Source of the DNA: Actinomadura_C sp036008685
GTDB lineage: Bacteria > Actinomycetota > Actinomycetes > Streptosporangiales > Streptosporangiaceae
NCBI GenBank assembly: GCA_036008685.1
Contig: DASYNF010000260.1
Location: 6,169-70,168 of the forward strand
Length of the DNA: 64,000 bases
Direction of reading: 5' to 3'
The notes below the pieces were generated by a model. That model was not told the DNA's origin. It was given only the letters and a program-made list of their open reading frames with translations, and ran no database searches. Both the position numbers and the translations under genes were made by a program. Shown in pieces: positions 35,182 through 43,155 of this stretch (position 1 is its first letter; every line of letters starts with the position of its first letter).

Positions 35182-36087
35182 TCACGACAACCCCGCCTTA
35201 CGGAACCGGCCGTACAGGACCGCGAGCGAACCGGCGACCACCGCGGCGCAGGCGAGGGCGAACACCGGGCCGCCGATGTCGGCCGGTGGCCCCTGCGCGG
35301 TCGACGGTTTCGCCTGCAGGAGACCGACCTGCACACCGTCGACGAGGTTGAACGGCGTGAACAGCCCGGCCCACGCGGCCACGTCGTAGTTCGTGTTGGC
35401 GAGCGCGATGGCCTGCACGATGCCGACCGTGGCGTTGCTGAGCAGATAGACCGCCACGACGGCGGCGACCCCGAAGCCGCGCCGGGGCGTGAACGCCGCC
35501 ACCACGAGGGCGAACCCGGCCAGCACCAGCGCGAAGACCACGGATCCGGCCAGCCCGCCGGCGTAGTGCAGTGTCTGCTCGCCGACGCCCGGCATAGGGG
35601 CCCCGAGAGCCGTCTTGGGCGACCGGGTGACCAGCGCTCCGAGGTACAACAGCGTCTGCGGCGTCGCCAGCAGGACCAGCAGCGCCGTCACGAAGGCCGC
35701 GTACTTGGCCAGGACGAAGTCCAGCGAGGCCACCGGGCGGGAGAAGTACAGCGGCACGACGTGGAAGCGCAGCTCGCGCGAGGCGATGACCGGCGCCTGC
35801 GTGGCAAGGAAGATGGCGACGACCGGCTGCAGCACCATCGGATAGGTGGAGTAGCGGATCAGGGTGCCCGGCTCCTTGGTGATCGCCAGCACCGCCACGC
35901 TCCCGGCCGCCGGCAGCATCATGATCGCGAACAGCAGGAACGGCATGACCTTGGCCCGCGCGGGGCGCCCCAGGCCGTAGACCGCGCGCAGGTTGTGCAC
36001 GAACAGGGAGCGCAGGACATAGGCCCTGCCGAGCCGCGGGCCCTCATAGTGCCGATAGCCGATGTCGTGAATGGTGCTCGTGCTCAT
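35182..36087 (-). CDS. ABC-2 type transporter permease
   Basis: 301 residues starting MSTSTIHDIGYRHYEGPRLG, a cytoplasmic N-terminus typical of one actinomycete permease group, with about six membrane helices and the coupling segment RELRFHVVPLYFSRP. Its partner is the ATPase ending at 36155. ATG lies 1-2 bp after the AGCGGAGCGAGC motif. Confidence 0.88.
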   Translation of the reverse strand: MSTSTIHDIGYRHYEGPRLGRAYVLRSLFVHNLRAVYGLGRPARAKVMPFLLFAIMMLPAAGSVAVLAITKEPGTLIRYSTYPMVLQPVVAIFLATQAPVIASRELRFHVVPLYFSRPVASLDFVLAKYAAFVTALLVLLATPQTLLYLGALVTRSPKTALGAPMPGVGEQTLHYAGGLAGSVVFALVLAGFALVVAAFTPRRGFGVAAVVAVYLLSNATVGIVQAIALANTNYDVAAWAGLFTPFNLVDGVQVGLLQAKPSTAQGPPADIGGPVFALACAAVVAGSLAVLYGRFRKAGLS

Positions 36088-36172
36088 TGGCTCGCTCCGC
36101 TCGCCGGTTCGCAGGCGCCTCGACGCGGGGGCTTCCCTCGTCGCGTGCTCACGCTCATTGGCTCGCTCCGCT
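36082..36172 (-). repeat. 20-bp direct repeat bracketing the ATPase-permease junction
   Basis: GCTCATTGGCTCGCTCCGCT is present at 36082-36101 and 36153-36172. One copy contains the permease start codon and the other the ATPase stop codon, so both read AGCGGAGCGAGCCAATGAGC on the coding strand. Confidence 0.9.
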
Positions 36173-37075
36173 GGGGACCCCGGGCGTGGCGAAGACCTCT
36201 TCGATGTGGTGGCGCCGCTGCTCCATCCGGATGAGGGCCAGGCCGAGGTCGGCCACGCCGTCGCGGATCGCGTCGAACGTCGTCTCGCCCGTCACCTCGA
36301 CGAGCAGGAACCGCCCCTCGGGCCGCACGGTGAGCCCGGATTCGGCGAGCCTCTGGCCGAGCCGGTCGCGGCCCTCCTCGACCTCCACGATCAAGACGCC
36401 GCTGACCTCGGTGAAGGCCGCGACCGCCTGGGAACGCAGCAGCCTGCCGCCGTCGACGATCACCACGTGGTCACAGATCCGCTCCAGCTCGCCGAGGAGA
36501 TGCGAGGTGACGAGGACGCTGATGCCGAACTCGGTGCCGATGCGGCGGATCAGGCCGAGCATCTCGTCACGCCCCGCGGGATCGAGCCCGTTGGTCGGCT
36601 CGTCGAGGAAGACCAGCTGCGGATCGTGGACGAGAGCCTGGGCCAGCTTGACCCGCTGGCGCATCCCGGTGGAGTAGCCCCCGATGGGCCGGTAGCGCTC
36701 CTCGTACAACCCGACATGGCGGAGGGTGTCCGCGGCGCGCTCACGCGCGGCGGTGGAGGGCAGCCCGCACATGCGGGCCATGTGGACGACGAACTCGGTC
36801 GCGGACACGTCGGGCGGCAGGCATTCGTACTCCGGCATGAACCCCACGCGCTCGCGGATCTGCTCACCCTGACGAGCGATGTCCAGGCCCAGGACGGATC
36901 CCTGCCCGCTCGTCGGGGGCAGGAGCCCGAGGAGGATCTTGATGAGCGTCGACTTGCCCGCGCCGTTCGCCCCGACGAGCCCGACGACCCCGGGCTCCAC
37001 CGCGACACTCAGGTCGTCCAGAGCCGTGACCCCGGGGAACCTCATCGTCAGTCCCTGGGTAGCGATGATCGGCAT
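36155..37075 (-). CDS. ABC transporter ATP-binding protein
   Basis: Walker A LVGANGAGKSTLIKILLG, the E-containing Q-loop segment FMPEYECLPP, signature YSTGMRQRVKLAQAL, Walker B LVFLDEPTNGLDP and switch His VTSHLLGELERICDH. The C-terminal extension ends RRHHIEEVFATPG. First gene of a four-gene operon encoding two ATPase/permease pairs. ATG has a TAGGTT box 6 bp upstream rather than a spaced ribosome-binding site. Confidence 0.92.
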   Translation of the reverse strand: MPIIATQGLTMRFPGVTALDDLSVAVEPGVVGLVGANGAGKSTLIKILLGLLPPTSGQGSVLGLDIARQGEQIRERVGFMPEYECLPPDVSATEFVVHMARMCGLPSTAARERAADTLRHVGLYEERYRPIGGYSTGMRQRVKLAQALVHDPQLVFLDEPTNGLDPAGRDEMLGLIRRIGTEFGISVLVTSHLLGELERICDHVVIVDGGRLLRSQAVAAFTEVSGVLIVEVEEGRDRLGQRLAESGLTVRPEGRFLLVEVTGETTFDAIRDGVADLGLALIRMEQRRHHIEEVFATPGVPSGASQ

Positions 37076-37081
37076 GCCTCG

Positions 37082-37087
37082 AACCTA
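37082..37087 (-). promoter_or_regulatory. -10 box (TAGGTT) of the ABC operon, possibly leaderless
   Basis: TAGGTT, six bases, ATG. A GAGG is present but only 1 bp from the ATG, too close for normal initiation. Confidence 0.4.
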
Positions 37088-37109
37088 GTGGAACCGGGGC
37101 ACCGCGTCC

Positions 37110-37319
37110 TCATCCTGGGGATGTACGTCCGTCCCTCTTGGTGGCGATGCCCCACAGGACCTTCTGCACCAGAAGGGTGACGAAACCCGCGATCACCATC
37201 CCGGCCACGCTCTCGGGGCCGAGTTCCTCCCAGACCACGGCGTCGTCGCCGTGCCCGGTCGCCCGGTCCTCGGCGACCTCCGCGACATCGGACGGCGCCT
37301 TCCACTTACCCTGGATTCC
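37110..37319 (-). pseudogene. possible small membrane protein frame without a usable start codon
   Basis: Open frame of 69 codons reading GIQGKWKAPSDVAEVAED... then SVAGMVIAGFVTLLVQKVL, a good membrane helix, and a basic end ATKRDGRTSPG. It looks protein-like, yet a TAG stands at its 5' edge and the first standard start (GTG 37238) is deep inside. A non-standard start, a sequencing error or a decayed gene would each explain it. It lies between the divergent ABC and nuclease genes. Confidence 0.35.
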
Positions 37320-37368
37320 CTACTTGAGGGATATAGCGGGCATGGCTCGACAAAGGGATGGTGATGGA

Positions 37369-38022
37369 ATGGCGGGCAGCCGGGCCGTGGCGGCCGCCGG
37401 AGCGCTGTTGTGGGCGCTGTCCGGATGTGGTCTGGACGCGGGGACACCGGGCCCGGAGGCCACGTCCGCCGCACCGGCCCAGAGCGCGGGGCCGGCCCGC
37501 CGTCAGCTCGACGACCTCCGGGTGGCCGGGCAGGCGGACACGGCCGGCTACCGGCGGGACCGGTTCGGCGTTCGCTGGAAGGACACCGACCACAACGGGT
37601 GCGACCAGCGCAACGACGTCCTGGCACGGGATCTGGACGAGGTCGGGAAGCGCGGGCGGTGCGTGGTGTTCGGCGGTCTGCTGCGGGACCCCTACACCGG
37701 CAAGGACATCCGCTTCGCCAAGTCCCGGGCCGCCGAGGTGCAGATCGACCACATCTATCCGCTCGCGCTCGCCTGGCGGATGGGGGCCGACCGCTGGAGC
37801 CCGGACCGGCGGGAGCGGTTCGCCAACGACCGTGACAACCTGCTCGCCGTCTGGGGCAGGCCCAACCAGCAGAAGAGCGACTCCGGTCCGGGTGAGTGGA
37901 AGCCGCAGAAGTCCTATCAGTGCGCCTACGCGGTCAAGTTCATCGCGATCTCGGCGAGGTACGCGCTGCCGGTGACCCGGGCCGACCACGCCGCACTCGG
38001 GGATTTCCTGACCCGCTGCTGA
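37369..38022 (+). CDS. lipoprotein with HNH/DUF1524 (GmrSD C-terminal type) nuclease domain
   Basis: 217 residues from ATG 37369 (AAGGGA 10 bp upstream; ATG 37342 is a longer alternative). The signal peptide ends in ALLWALSGC, a lipobox, so the protein should be lipid-anchored on the outer face. The domain has EVQIDHIYPLALAW with the catalytic His, then ANDRDNLLAVWGRPNQQKSD, the DHxxP...N...N...K layout of secreted actinomycete HNH nucleases. Probable roles are extracellular DNA use or release. Confidence 0.85.
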   Translation: MAGSRAVAAAGALLWALSGCGLDAGTPGPEATSAAPAQSAGPARRQLDDLRVAGQADTAGYRRDRFGVRWKDTDHNGCDQRNDVLARDLDEVGKRGRCVVFGGLLRDPYTGKDIRFAKSRAAEVQIDHIYPLALAWRMGADRWSPDRRERFANDRDNLLAVWGRPNQQKSDSGPGEWKPQKSYQCAYAVKFIAISARYALPVTRADHAALGDFLTRC

Positions 38023-38058
38023 AGCGGCCTTTGCCGGCGGTCCGCAGATCACGCTGGC

Positions 38059-38064
38059 TAGAAT
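38059..38064 (+). promoter_or_regulatory. -10 box (TAGAAT) of a probably leaderless mRNA
   Basis: TAGAAT lies exactly 8 bp before ATG 38073 and no ribosome-binding site is present. Confidence 0.5.
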
Positions 38065-38072
38065 CGGCGCTC

Positions 38073-38432
38073 ATGAGCACGCAACCGCGGCAGAGCCACG
38101 ATGACGAGGACCCCCAGATCACGAACCCAGAGATCACGGACCCGGAGATCACGGACCCGCAGGTCACCCGGATCCGGACGGAGCGCGCGGTGGGTGCGAG
38201 GGCGACCGGCGCGACGGTGACCGGAGCCGAGGCGACGGGCCTGAGCCTGCGCGCCGGGATGGGTCTGGGCGCCATCGCCCTGGGCGCCGTCACCCTGGGC
38301 GCGGTGGCCGTGGGCGCGGTGGCGATCGGCCGGCTCGCCGTCAAGCGCGCCGTCCTCGGCCACCTGCGGGCCGGGACCATCGAGATCGAACACCTCAAGA
38401 TCGGCAGCTTGGAGATCGACAACTCCGGCTGA
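38073..38432 (+). CDS. small repeat protein with strict five-residue period
   Basis: 119 residues. A polar N-terminus with NPEITDPEITDPQVT repeats is followed by about ten five-residue units: GAIAL GAVTL GAVAV, GAVAI GRLAV KRAVL, GHLRA GTIEI EHLKI GSLEI. Hydrophobic residues occupy positions 3 and 5 throughout, and Gly position 1 in most. This periodicity suggests a beta-solenoid related to pentapeptide-repeat folds; the first units are hydrophobic enough to sit in or on the membrane, the last are charged. No family assigned. Start supported by the TAGAAT box; the open frame further upstream overlaps the nuclease gene. Confidence 0.65.
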   Translation: MSTQPRQSHDDEDPQITNPEITDPEITDPQVTRIRTERAVGARATGATVTGAEATGLSLRAGMGLGAIALGAVTLGAVAVGAVAIGRLAVKRAVLGHLRAGTIEIEHLKIGSLEIDNSG

Positions 38433-38446
38433 GCGCTCCGGCCCGG

Positions 38447-39787
38447 TCAGAGGATGTTCTGGACGTCGCGGGCGAGGCCCTCGGCGACCGACCGGGCCTG
38501 ATCCTCACTCGAGGCCTCGACCATCACGCGGACCATGGGCTCGGTCCCGCTCGGCCGGATCAGCACCCGGCCCGTCTCCCCGAGTCGCTTCTCCGCCGCC
38601 GCGACCACCGCGGCGAGCTCGGCCGAGTCCTTGACCCGGACCTTGTCCACCCCGCGCACGTTGATGAGGACCTGCGGCAGCCGGGTCATGACCTTGGCGA
38701 GCTCGTCCAGGGGCCGCCCGCGCCGTGCCATGGCCGACAGCAGGTGCATGCCGGTGAGGACGCCGTCCCCGGTGGTGCCGTGCTCGAGCATGATGACGTG
38801 ACCGGACTGCTCACCGCCGAAGGCGTAACCGCCGTCCTTCATCGCCTCGAGCACGTAGCGGTCACCCACCGCGGTCTCCACGACCGTGACACCGGCGTCG
38901 CGCATGGCGAGTTTGAAGCCGAGGTTGGACATCACGGTGGCGACGATCGTGTCACCCGGCAGCCGGCCCGCCTCACGGAGCTCGAGTCCCAGGATGGCCA
39001 TGATCTGGTCGCCGTCGATCACCTCGCCCGAGGCGGTGACGGCCAGGCACCGGTCGGCGTCACCGTCATGGGCGATGCCGGCGTCGGCGCCATGTGCCAG
39101 GACCGCCGCCCGCAGAGCCTCCAGGTGCGTGGAGCCGCAGCCGGAGTTGATGTTCAACCCGTCCGGGGACGCACCGATCGTGATGACCTCCGCACCGGCC
39201 CGGCGGAGGACCTCCGGCGCCACCGTGGCCGCCGCGCCGTTGGCGCAGTCCACCACGACACGCAGACCCTCGAGCGAGCCGGAGAGCGTGGACAGCAGGT
39301 GGCCGATATAGCGCTCGGCCGCCCCCTCGGCGTCCCGGATCCGGCCGACCTCGGCGCCCGTGGGCGGCTCCCATGGCTCGCCGAGGTGTGCCTCGATGGC
39401 GTCCTCGATGGCGTCCGGGAGCTTGTAACCGCTGCGGTCGAAGAACTTGATGCCGTTGTCCGGCGCGGGATTGTGCGAAGCCGACAGCATGACGCCGAGA
39501 TCGGCGTTCAACACGTGGGTCAGGTAGGCCACCGCGGGCGTGGGGAGCACCCCGAGCCGCAGGACGTCCACACCGGCGCCGGCCAGTCCCGCGGCCACCG
39601 CGGCCTCGAGGAACTCACCTGACGCCCGCGGGTCACGTCCCACGACCGCCACGGCCCGACGGCCCGAGAAGGCACCCGCCTCGCCGAGCACACGCGCCGC
39701 GGCGACCGCCAGGTCCATGGCCATTTGTGCGGTGAGATCGCGATTGGCGACGCCACGTACACCATCTGTCCCGAAGAGACGACCCAC
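38447..39787 (-). CDS. glmM: phosphoglucosamine mutase
   Basis: Interconverts glucosamine-6- and -1-phosphate for UDP-GlcNAc. GTDGVRGVAN, phosphoserine loop GVMLSASHNPAPDNGIKFF, metal loop AHDGDADRCLAV, sugar loop GGEQSGHVIM and phosphate loop RPSGTEPMVRVMVE. 446 residues. GTG start with GGAG 6 bp upstream. Confidence 0.97.
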   Translation of the reverse strand: MGRLFGTDGVRGVANRDLTAQMAMDLAVAAARVLGEAGAFSGRRAVAVVGRDPRASGEFLEAAVAAGLAGAGVDVLRLGVLPTPAVAYLTHVLNADLGVMLSASHNPAPDNGIKFFDRSGYKLPDAIEDAIEAHLGEPWEPPTGAEVGRIRDAEGAAERYIGHLLSTLSGSLEGLRVVVDCANGAAATVAPEVLRRAGAEVITIGASPDGLNINSGCGSTHLEALRAAVLAHGADAGIAHDGDADRCLAVTASGEVIDGDQIMAILGLELREAGRLPGDTIVATVMSNLGFKLAMRDAGVTVVETAVGDRYVLEAMKDGGYAFGGEQSGHVIMLEHGTTGDGVLTGMHLLSAMARRGRPLDELAKVMTRLPQVLINVRGVDKVRVKDSAELAAVVAAAEKRLGETGRVLIRPSGTEPMVRVMVEASSEDQARSVAEGLARDVQNIL

Positions 39788-39809
39788 AACCCACTCCAGA
39801 CGTACAAAA

Positions 39810-39845
39810 GAATCGGGCCGCCACGAATTCGCGGCGGCCCGATTC
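39810..39845 (-). terminator. terminator of rplM-rpsI
   Basis: GAATCGGGCCGCC paired with its complement around a loop containing GAATTC, 8 bp after the rpsI stop, with a TTTTG tail on the minus strand. Confidence 0.85.
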
Positions 39846-39852
39846 AGGCAGA

Positions 39853-40368
39853 TTAACGCTTGCTGTACTGCGGAGCCTTACGGGCCTTCTTGAGACCGGC
39901 CTTCTTCCGCTCCTTGGCCCGGGGGTCACGGGTCAGGAAGCCGGCCTTCTTCAGCGCCGGGCGGTGGTCAGGGTCGACGAGCTGCAGCGCCCGGGCGATG
40001 CCCAGGCGGAGCGCACCGGCCTGTCCGGTCACACCGCCGCCGTGAACAAGGGCGATGACGTCGAACTGCTCCTCGGTGCTCAGCGTCACGAACGGCTCGT
40101 TGACGATCTGCTGGTGCACCTTGTTGGGGAAGTACTGGTCGAGCGTACGGCCATTGATGGTCCAGTTTCCCGGGCCAGGGACGATACGGACCCGCGCGAT
40201 GGCCTGCTTGCGGCGGCCGGTGGCGTTGGCCGGGCCCGTGACCACGGAGGCCACTTGCTCGTCCAAGCTCTCGGGGCTCTCGCTGGTGTACTCGGAGGGT
40301 GTCTCCTCGTCGTACGTGTCGAACTCAGCGCCGTCGACAGGCGTCTCGATACCGGTGGACTCCGCCAC
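39853..40368 (-). CDS. rpsI: 30S ribosomal protein S9
   Basis: The S9 core begins at about residue 47 (ATGRRKQAIARVRIVPG) and ends in RKAPQYSKR, the tail that reaches the P-site tRNA. An acidic N-terminal extension of about 45 residues (FDTYDEETPSEYTSE) is typical of actinomycetes. 171 residues, 70 bp after rplM. Confidence 0.96.
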   Translation of the reverse strand: MAESTGIETPVDGAEFDTYDEETPSEYTSESPESLDEQVASVVTGPANATGRRKQAIARVRIVPGPGNWTINGRTLDQYFPNKVHQQIVNEPFVTLSTEEQFDVIALVHGGGVTGQAGALRLGIARALQLVDPDHRPALKKAGFLTRDPRAKERKKAGLKKARKAPQYSKR

Positions 40369-40438
40369 GATTCTCCTCAGTTCTTTGGGGCTTCGGCCCG
40401 CGATCCCGGCCGCTGTGGGGCCGCCACCGATTCTCGGA

Positions 40439-40882
40439 CTACTGGTCGATCTGGGTGATCTTGAAGGGCACCGGCTGCTGAGCCTGGTGCGGGTGCTGGG
40501 GGCCGGCGTAGACCTTCACCTTGCCGAACATCTTCCGGCCCAGCGAGTTCTTGGGGAGCATGCCCTTGACGGCCTTCTCGACCGCGCGCTCCGGGTGCTT
40601 GGCAAGCAGATCGCCGTAGGCGATGGACCTGAGGCCGCCCGGGTAACCGGAGTGGCGGTAGGCGCGCTTCTGCTCTCGCTTGTTCCCCGACAGCGCCACC
40701 TTTTCGGCGTTGATGATGACGACGAAGTCACCGGTGTCGAGATGCGGAGCGTAGATCGGCTTGTGCTTGCCCCGAAGCAGGGCCGCGACCTGGCTGGCGA
40801 GGCGACCCAGCACGACATCGGTCGCGTCGATGACGTGCCACTGACGCTGCACGTCAGCGGGCTTAGGGGTGTACGTGCGCAC
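40439..40882 (-). CDS. rplM: 50S ribosomal protein L13
   Basis: 147 residues. RQWHVIDATDVVLGRLASQVA, GDFVVIINAEKVALSG, and RAVEKAVKGMLPKNSLG are L13 hallmarks. GTG start (MRTYTPKPAD) with GAAGG 9 bp upstream. First gene of rplM-rpsI. Confidence 0.97.
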   Translation of the reverse strand: MRTYTPKPADVQRQWHVIDATDVVLGRLASQVAALLRGKHKPIYAPHLDTGDFVVIINAEKVALSGNKREQKRAYRHSGYPGGLRSIAYGDLLAKHPERAVEKAVKGMLPKNSLGRKMFGKVKVYAGPQHPHQAQQPVPFKITQIDQ

Positions 40883-41009
40883 GGTCGTAAGCCTTCGTTT
40901 CTTGTCGACTTCTCAGCGGAATCCTGGTCGCGCCGCTCGGAACTGCTCCGACCTGGCGGCCTGGGGTAGCCGGGGCCCTGAGGCACACCGACATCTATGA
41001 CGAACTCGC

Positions 41010-41038
41010 AGGATAGCCAGCCTGATGGCATGGGTCAA
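41010..41038 (-). promoter_or_regulatory. rplM-rpsI promoter
   Basis: On the minus strand TTGACC (41033-41038), 17-bp spacer, TATCCT (41010-41015). This leaves a leader of about 120 bases before rplM. The rest of the gene-free stretch 40883-41209 holds only this and a TATAAG box at 41169 facing the plus-strand gene. Confidence 0.75.
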
Positions 41039-41239
41039 AGCGGATCGTCGGTGGCGGACTTCGGCCACCCTCAAGTATGCCCCACCCGAGGCGGTGGTGC
41101 GACCACATCGCACCGCGCCCGGCAACTGGACGATGATATCTGCCACCGGACTTAGCCTGATTTACAGATATAAGATGCGAGCCGGTCAGTTTCGTTCACG
41201 GGAGGGCCCCTGTCCAGGAATCGCACGACAGCCGCCGCG

Positions 41240-41887
41240 ATGGCCCTAGCGACCCTCGCCATGAGTGCCGGTTTCGCGGCCGACCGGCTGTTGTTCTCCG
41301 AACCCAACACGCAGCTCGTCTTCGAGGAGCACCCCACGGGCGCCGCCACGACGCAGAGCGGCGACACCCCGGAGCGATCCCGGCGGGCTCCGTCCGCCGC
41401 GGGCTCCGTGGACCCGGCACCGCCCCTCAAGCGAGTCCAGCGGCCCACCACGCCGGCGACGCCCGGGACGCCCGCGGCGCCGGCACAGAGCGGACCGGCG
41501 GTGTCCATGAGCAGCGCGGAGGACGCGGTCGCGAGACTGACCAACCGCGAGCGGGCCAAGGCGGGGTGCCGGCCGCTCCGGCTCGACGGACACCTCCGCA
41601 CCGCCGCGCGCCGCCATTCGACGGACATGGCGGCACACGGCTACTTCGGACACATCGCACCGGGTGGCGCGACGTTCATCGACCGGCTGAAGGCGGCCGG
41701 CTACCGCACTCCCGGCGCCGAGAACATCGCCAAGGGCTACCGGTCATCAGGGGAGGTCGTGGCCGGCTGGATGAAGAGCCCGGGACACCGGGCGAACATC
41801 CTCAACTGCGGGCTCCGGGCACTCGGGGTGGGCGTCCACTACGGCGCGGGCGGCCCCTGGTGGACACAGGACTTCGGCTGGGACTAG
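41240..41887 (+). CDS. secreted CAP-domain (SCP/PR-1-like) protein
   Basis: The C-terminal CAP domain (about 95-215) has VARLTNRERAKAGCRPL, HSTDMAAHGYFGHIAPGG, GAENIAKG and WMKSPGHRANILN, with the usual His/Glu groove. A Pro/Thr/Ala linker and a hydrophobic N-terminus indicate export or anchoring. ATG 41240 gives an N-terminus without basic residues. A CTG at 41210, 4 bp after GGGAGG, would add LSRNRTTAAA, a better n-region, so the real start may be CTG. Confidence 0.85.
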   Translation: MALATLAMSAGFAADRLLFSEPNTQLVFEEHPTGAATTQSGDTPERSRRAPSAAGSVDPAPPLKRVQRPTTPATPGTPAAPAQSGPAVSMSSAEDAVARLTNRERAKAGCRPLRLDGHLRTAARRHSTDMAAHGYFGHIAPGGATFIDRLKAAGYRTPGAENIAKGYRSSGEVVAGWMKSPGHRANILNCGLRALGVGVHYGAGGPWWTQDFGWD

Positions 41888-41992
41888 GCCCCTCCCCCGT
41901 CTCCCGGCGCGGGGGGCGGCTCCGTGTCATCGTGGCCGTGACCCCGCGTGGACGGGTCCCGCAGCGGGTCCGGATCCACGTACATCCAGCGA

Positions 41993-41998
41993 TAGGGT
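41993..41998 (+). promoter_or_regulatory. -10 box (TAGGGT) of a probably leaderless mRNA
   Basis: TAGGGT lies exactly 8 bp before ATG 42007, with no ribosome-binding site. Confidence 0.5.
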
Positions 41999-42006
41999 CC
42001 TTAGGC

Positions 42007-43131
42007 ATGACTTTCCCGGGTAACGAAGGCCAATCCGGCGGCTGGCCAGGAGAGCAGTCGCCGCAGGGGCCGTACAGCCCCGGACAGGGACGTCCCGACG
42101 CGCTCCCCCACCACCAGGACCCCGGGCACCCCGGCGGCCAGAGCGATCCTTACGAGCCGCGCCCAGGTGCTCCGTACGGCTCCGCGCCGCCTCCTTACGG
42201 GACACCCGGCGGACGGCCGCGGAGCGGCTATGAACGTGAGGAGGCCCGGCCGGACGGTCACGGCCGGAGTCCGTACGACCCGGGCCCGCCCTGGACCGGC
42301 TCGGAGGCGAGCGGCCGTCCCGAGGGTGAGCCCCACCCGCCCGCCGGCCGGGGCCGACGCGCCAGACCGGGCCCCACGCCCCGAGCACGGCGGAGGAACC
42401 TCGCCCTGATCGCGGGTGGCGCGGTGCTGGCCGGTCTCGTCCTCATCGGGGGCGGGATCGGCATCTCCGGCATGCTGGACGGCGGCTCCTCGCCCACGTC
42501 GGCGAAGTCTCCCGCGAGCCCGCGGGCGACGACCGCCTCGGCGGCCCCCACGGTGACGAACTCCCCGACCCGGCCCCGGGGCGGGCTCGGCAACAGCCGG
42601 GCGACCGATCCCCGGCCCCTCACGGTCAACGAGATCTTCCGGCACCGCCGGTTCGCGGTCGCCGGCAAGCGCTATGCGATGACGGCGGCCCGGTCGGACC
42701 GGGTCTGCGGCAAGACCGTCAACGGCGCCAAGCTCGTGGCGGCACTTCGACGAGGCTCCTGCACCCAGGTCCTGCGCGCCACCTTCGCCTCGGGCGACGG
42801 CCGGCTCATCGGGACCGTGGGCGTCGCGAACCTGCGCTCGGCGGCCGGCGCCAAAGCGGTGTCCCGGGTCTGGAACGACAAGGACGCGTGGGTCCAGCCG
42901 GTTCCCGGGCCCGGAATCACGAAGAAGATCGGGACCGGAAGCGCACTCGGCACGTTCCGTTACAAGGGGCACTACCTGCTGATGACATGGGTTCAGCAGC
43001 CCAACGGCAAGGAGATCCCCAGCAGTCAGCACCCCGCGGTCTCCAAGTTCAGCCAGGATGTGATGCTCGGCAGCGGGCTCTTCGAGGCTCTGAACTACCG
43101 GGGGAACGAGGGCAAGCCCCTCGAAAAGTGA
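42007..43131 (+). CDS. membrane-anchored protein of unknown function, paralogue A
   Basis: 374 residues: a cytoplasmic Pro/Gly/Tyr-rich region (about 1-130, PYGSAPPPYGTPGGRP), a basic stop-transfer RARRRNLAL, one membrane helix (IAGGAVLAGLVLIGGGIGI), a Ser/Thr/Pro linker and an outer domain of about 170 residues. The outer domain starts RPLTVNEIFRHRRFAVAG and has a Cys pair (VCGKTVNGAKL...RRGSC) followed by VLRATF. The same layout and residues occur in the next gene. No family recognised. Confidence 0.75.
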   Translation: MTFPGNEGQSGGWPGEQSPQGPYSPGQGRPDALPHHQDPGHPGGQSDPYEPRPGAPYGSAPPPYGTPGGRPRSGYEREEARPDGHGRSPYDPGPPWTGSEASGRPEGEPHPPAGRGRRARPGPTPRARRRNLALIAGGAVLAGLVLIGGGIGISGMLDGGSSPTSAKSPASPRATTASAAPTVTNSPTRPRGGLGNSRATDPRPLTVNEIFRHRRFAVAGKRYAMTAARSDRVCGKTVNGAKLVAALRRGSCTQVLRATFASGDGRLIGTVGVANLRSAAGAKAVSRVWNDKDAWVQPVPGPGITKKIGTGSALGTFRYKGHYLLMTWVQQPNGKEIPSSQHPAVSKFSQDVMLGSGLFEALNYRGNEGKPLEK

Positions 43132-43141
43132 CTACTACGAA

Positions 43142-43147
43142 TACTCT
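43142..43147 (+). promoter_or_regulatory. -10-like box (TACTCT) before paralogue B
   Basis: TACTCT lies exactly 8 bp before ATG 43156, and only 10 bp after the preceding stop codon. No ribosome-binding site. Either a promoter inside the upstream gene's end or coincidence with translational read-on. Confidence 0.4.
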
Positions 43148-43155
43148 GGTTGCCT

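Noticed and set aside
37896..38072. extension of the pentad protein upstream into the nuclease gene
   Set aside because: Overlaps a real gene in another frame; ATG 38073 has the spaced -10 box.
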